A DNA stretch of 64,000 nucleotides from Lachnospiraceae bacterium (GTDB lineage: Bacteria > Bacillota > Clostridia > Lachnospirales > Lachnospiraceae): positions 52,418 through 116,417 of the forward strand of contig JAGAQJ010000010.1 in the NCBI GenBank assembly GCA_017622845.1, given 5' to 3'. Positions within the stretch are counted from its first letter, which is position 1, and each line of letters opens with the position of its first letter. Below the pieces are notes generated by a model. It did not search any database. It had not been told where the DNA came from and worked only from the letters and a program-made list of their open reading frames with translations. Below, piece by piece: positions 63,701 through 64,000 of the stretch. Position numbers and translations under genes: made by a program.

Positions 63701-63865
63701 CTAGTACAGCGAATAATAAATAACTGCCACTTTGACTTGTCTGATTTTTCATCTGCGGCGTTGTCGTCAATTGACGTAGCCACCGCTACGCCTCATTCCT
63801 CCGCCTTGCATATGAAACAATCATTCTGCGTCAATGTATCAGAAACTTATTATTCGTTGTACTAG
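63701..63865. repeat. MITE-like repeat, family 1, copy C
   Basis: 165 bp bounded by CTAGTACAGCGAATAATAA and TTATTATTCGTTGTACTAG. Same core as copies at 3621 and 49141. Its outer left edge abuts another inverted end (AATCGTTGTACTAG), and its right CTAG abuts an insertion sequence end. Confidence 0.85.
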
Positions 63866-63949
63866 AGCGTGTTTGAAAAATAAAAAATGCACAAAAAATA
63901 TGTTCATCTCTCTTTTTTATGGTAAAATAAAGAAAAAGGGGTGTTGATT
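63862..63949. mobile_element. Left end of an IS5-type insertion sequence
   Basis: AGCGTGTTTGAAAAATAAAA directly follows CTAG of the family-1 repeat and precedes a transposase start. GAGCGTGTTTGAAAA-type ends are common in IS5-family elements. The right end lies outside the window. Confidence 0.65.
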
Positions 63950-64000
63950 ATGTTGAGGCGTTATGAATTGACTGATCAGGAATGGGAACAGATAGCTCCA
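63950..64000 (+). CDS. IS5-family transposase, N-terminus only
   Basis: ATG 63950 with GGGG upstream begins MLRRYELTDQEWEQIAP, the standard opening of IS5-group DDE transposases. The gene runs off the window, so completeness cannot be judged. Confidence 0.85.
   Translation, partial: MLRRYELTDQEWEQIAP

Overview
The window looks like the chromosome of an anaerobic gut Bacillota, most likely Lachnospiraceae-like. The evidence is moderate-to-low GC, strong GGAGG-type ribosome binding sites, a T-box leader on a short prolyl-tRNA synthetase, acetate kinase, PerR with a reverse-order rubrerythrin, a CD1871A-type peptide beside a NapH-like ferredoxin protein, and clostridial mobile elements. Genus-level placement is not possible from the sequence alone.

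Layout. (1) 1-11161, minus strand: a eukaryotic-like signalling island with a vWA-FHA protein (cut by the window edge), a membrane pseudokinase with a YARHG domain, TPR-vWA and TPR-LRR membrane proteins, a 42-residue membrane peptide, an apparently active Ser/Thr kinase with TPRs, a membrane protein with tandem FDPMTG repeats, and a zinc-ribbon protein. (2) 11162-12853: dispersed repeats and a secreted BspA-like protein. (3) 13110-39106: a host operon (XRE/DUF5680 regulator plus SPL-like radical SAM) whose first gene is split by a 24.5-kb integrative mobilizable element at 14501-38992. The two gene halves at the element ends rejoin in frame across a shared GGG. (4) 39540-50901: housekeeping and surface genes (secreted propeller-like protein, ackA, T-box-proS, deacetylase, RluA-type synthase) with gene remnants of YhcG, a NUMOD-like protein and the tuf 3' end. 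(5) 51115-64000: a frameshifted chemotaxis receptor, two two-component systems, an OLD-family nuclease, perR-rubrerythrin, a TlpA/CD1871A/NapH-like redox cluster, and the start of an IS5-type insertion sequence.

The mobile element carries three large serine recombinases, relaxase and MobC with a likely oriT, a ParM/ParR-like segregation pair, TnpV, a GNAT toxin-antitoxin-like pair, and one visibly AT-rich cargo operon (31421 down to 22347, minus strand).

That cargo is the most interesting part of the window. It is a RiPP pathway beginning with a 49-residue precursor, previously hidden because it is short, whose last 14 residues hold six cysteines at mostly three-residue spacing. Two SPASM radical SAM enzymes, a stand-alone PqqD-like recognition protein, a B12-type radical SAM, a methyltransferase, a miniature UvrA-like ATPase, a third SPASM radical SAM and an M19 dipeptidase-like protein follow, mostly overlapping or within a few bases. 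No exporter or leader peptidase is visible. The UvrA-like protein keeps one complete composite ATPase site and one degenerate site, suggesting a structural or self-protection role rather than nucleotide excision repair.

The intergenic regions hold several repeat families: a MITE-like element with 9-bp target duplications, a second three-copy family with long terminal inverted repeats, a long-hairpin family, and two tandem hairpin arrays, each placed directly after a terminator.
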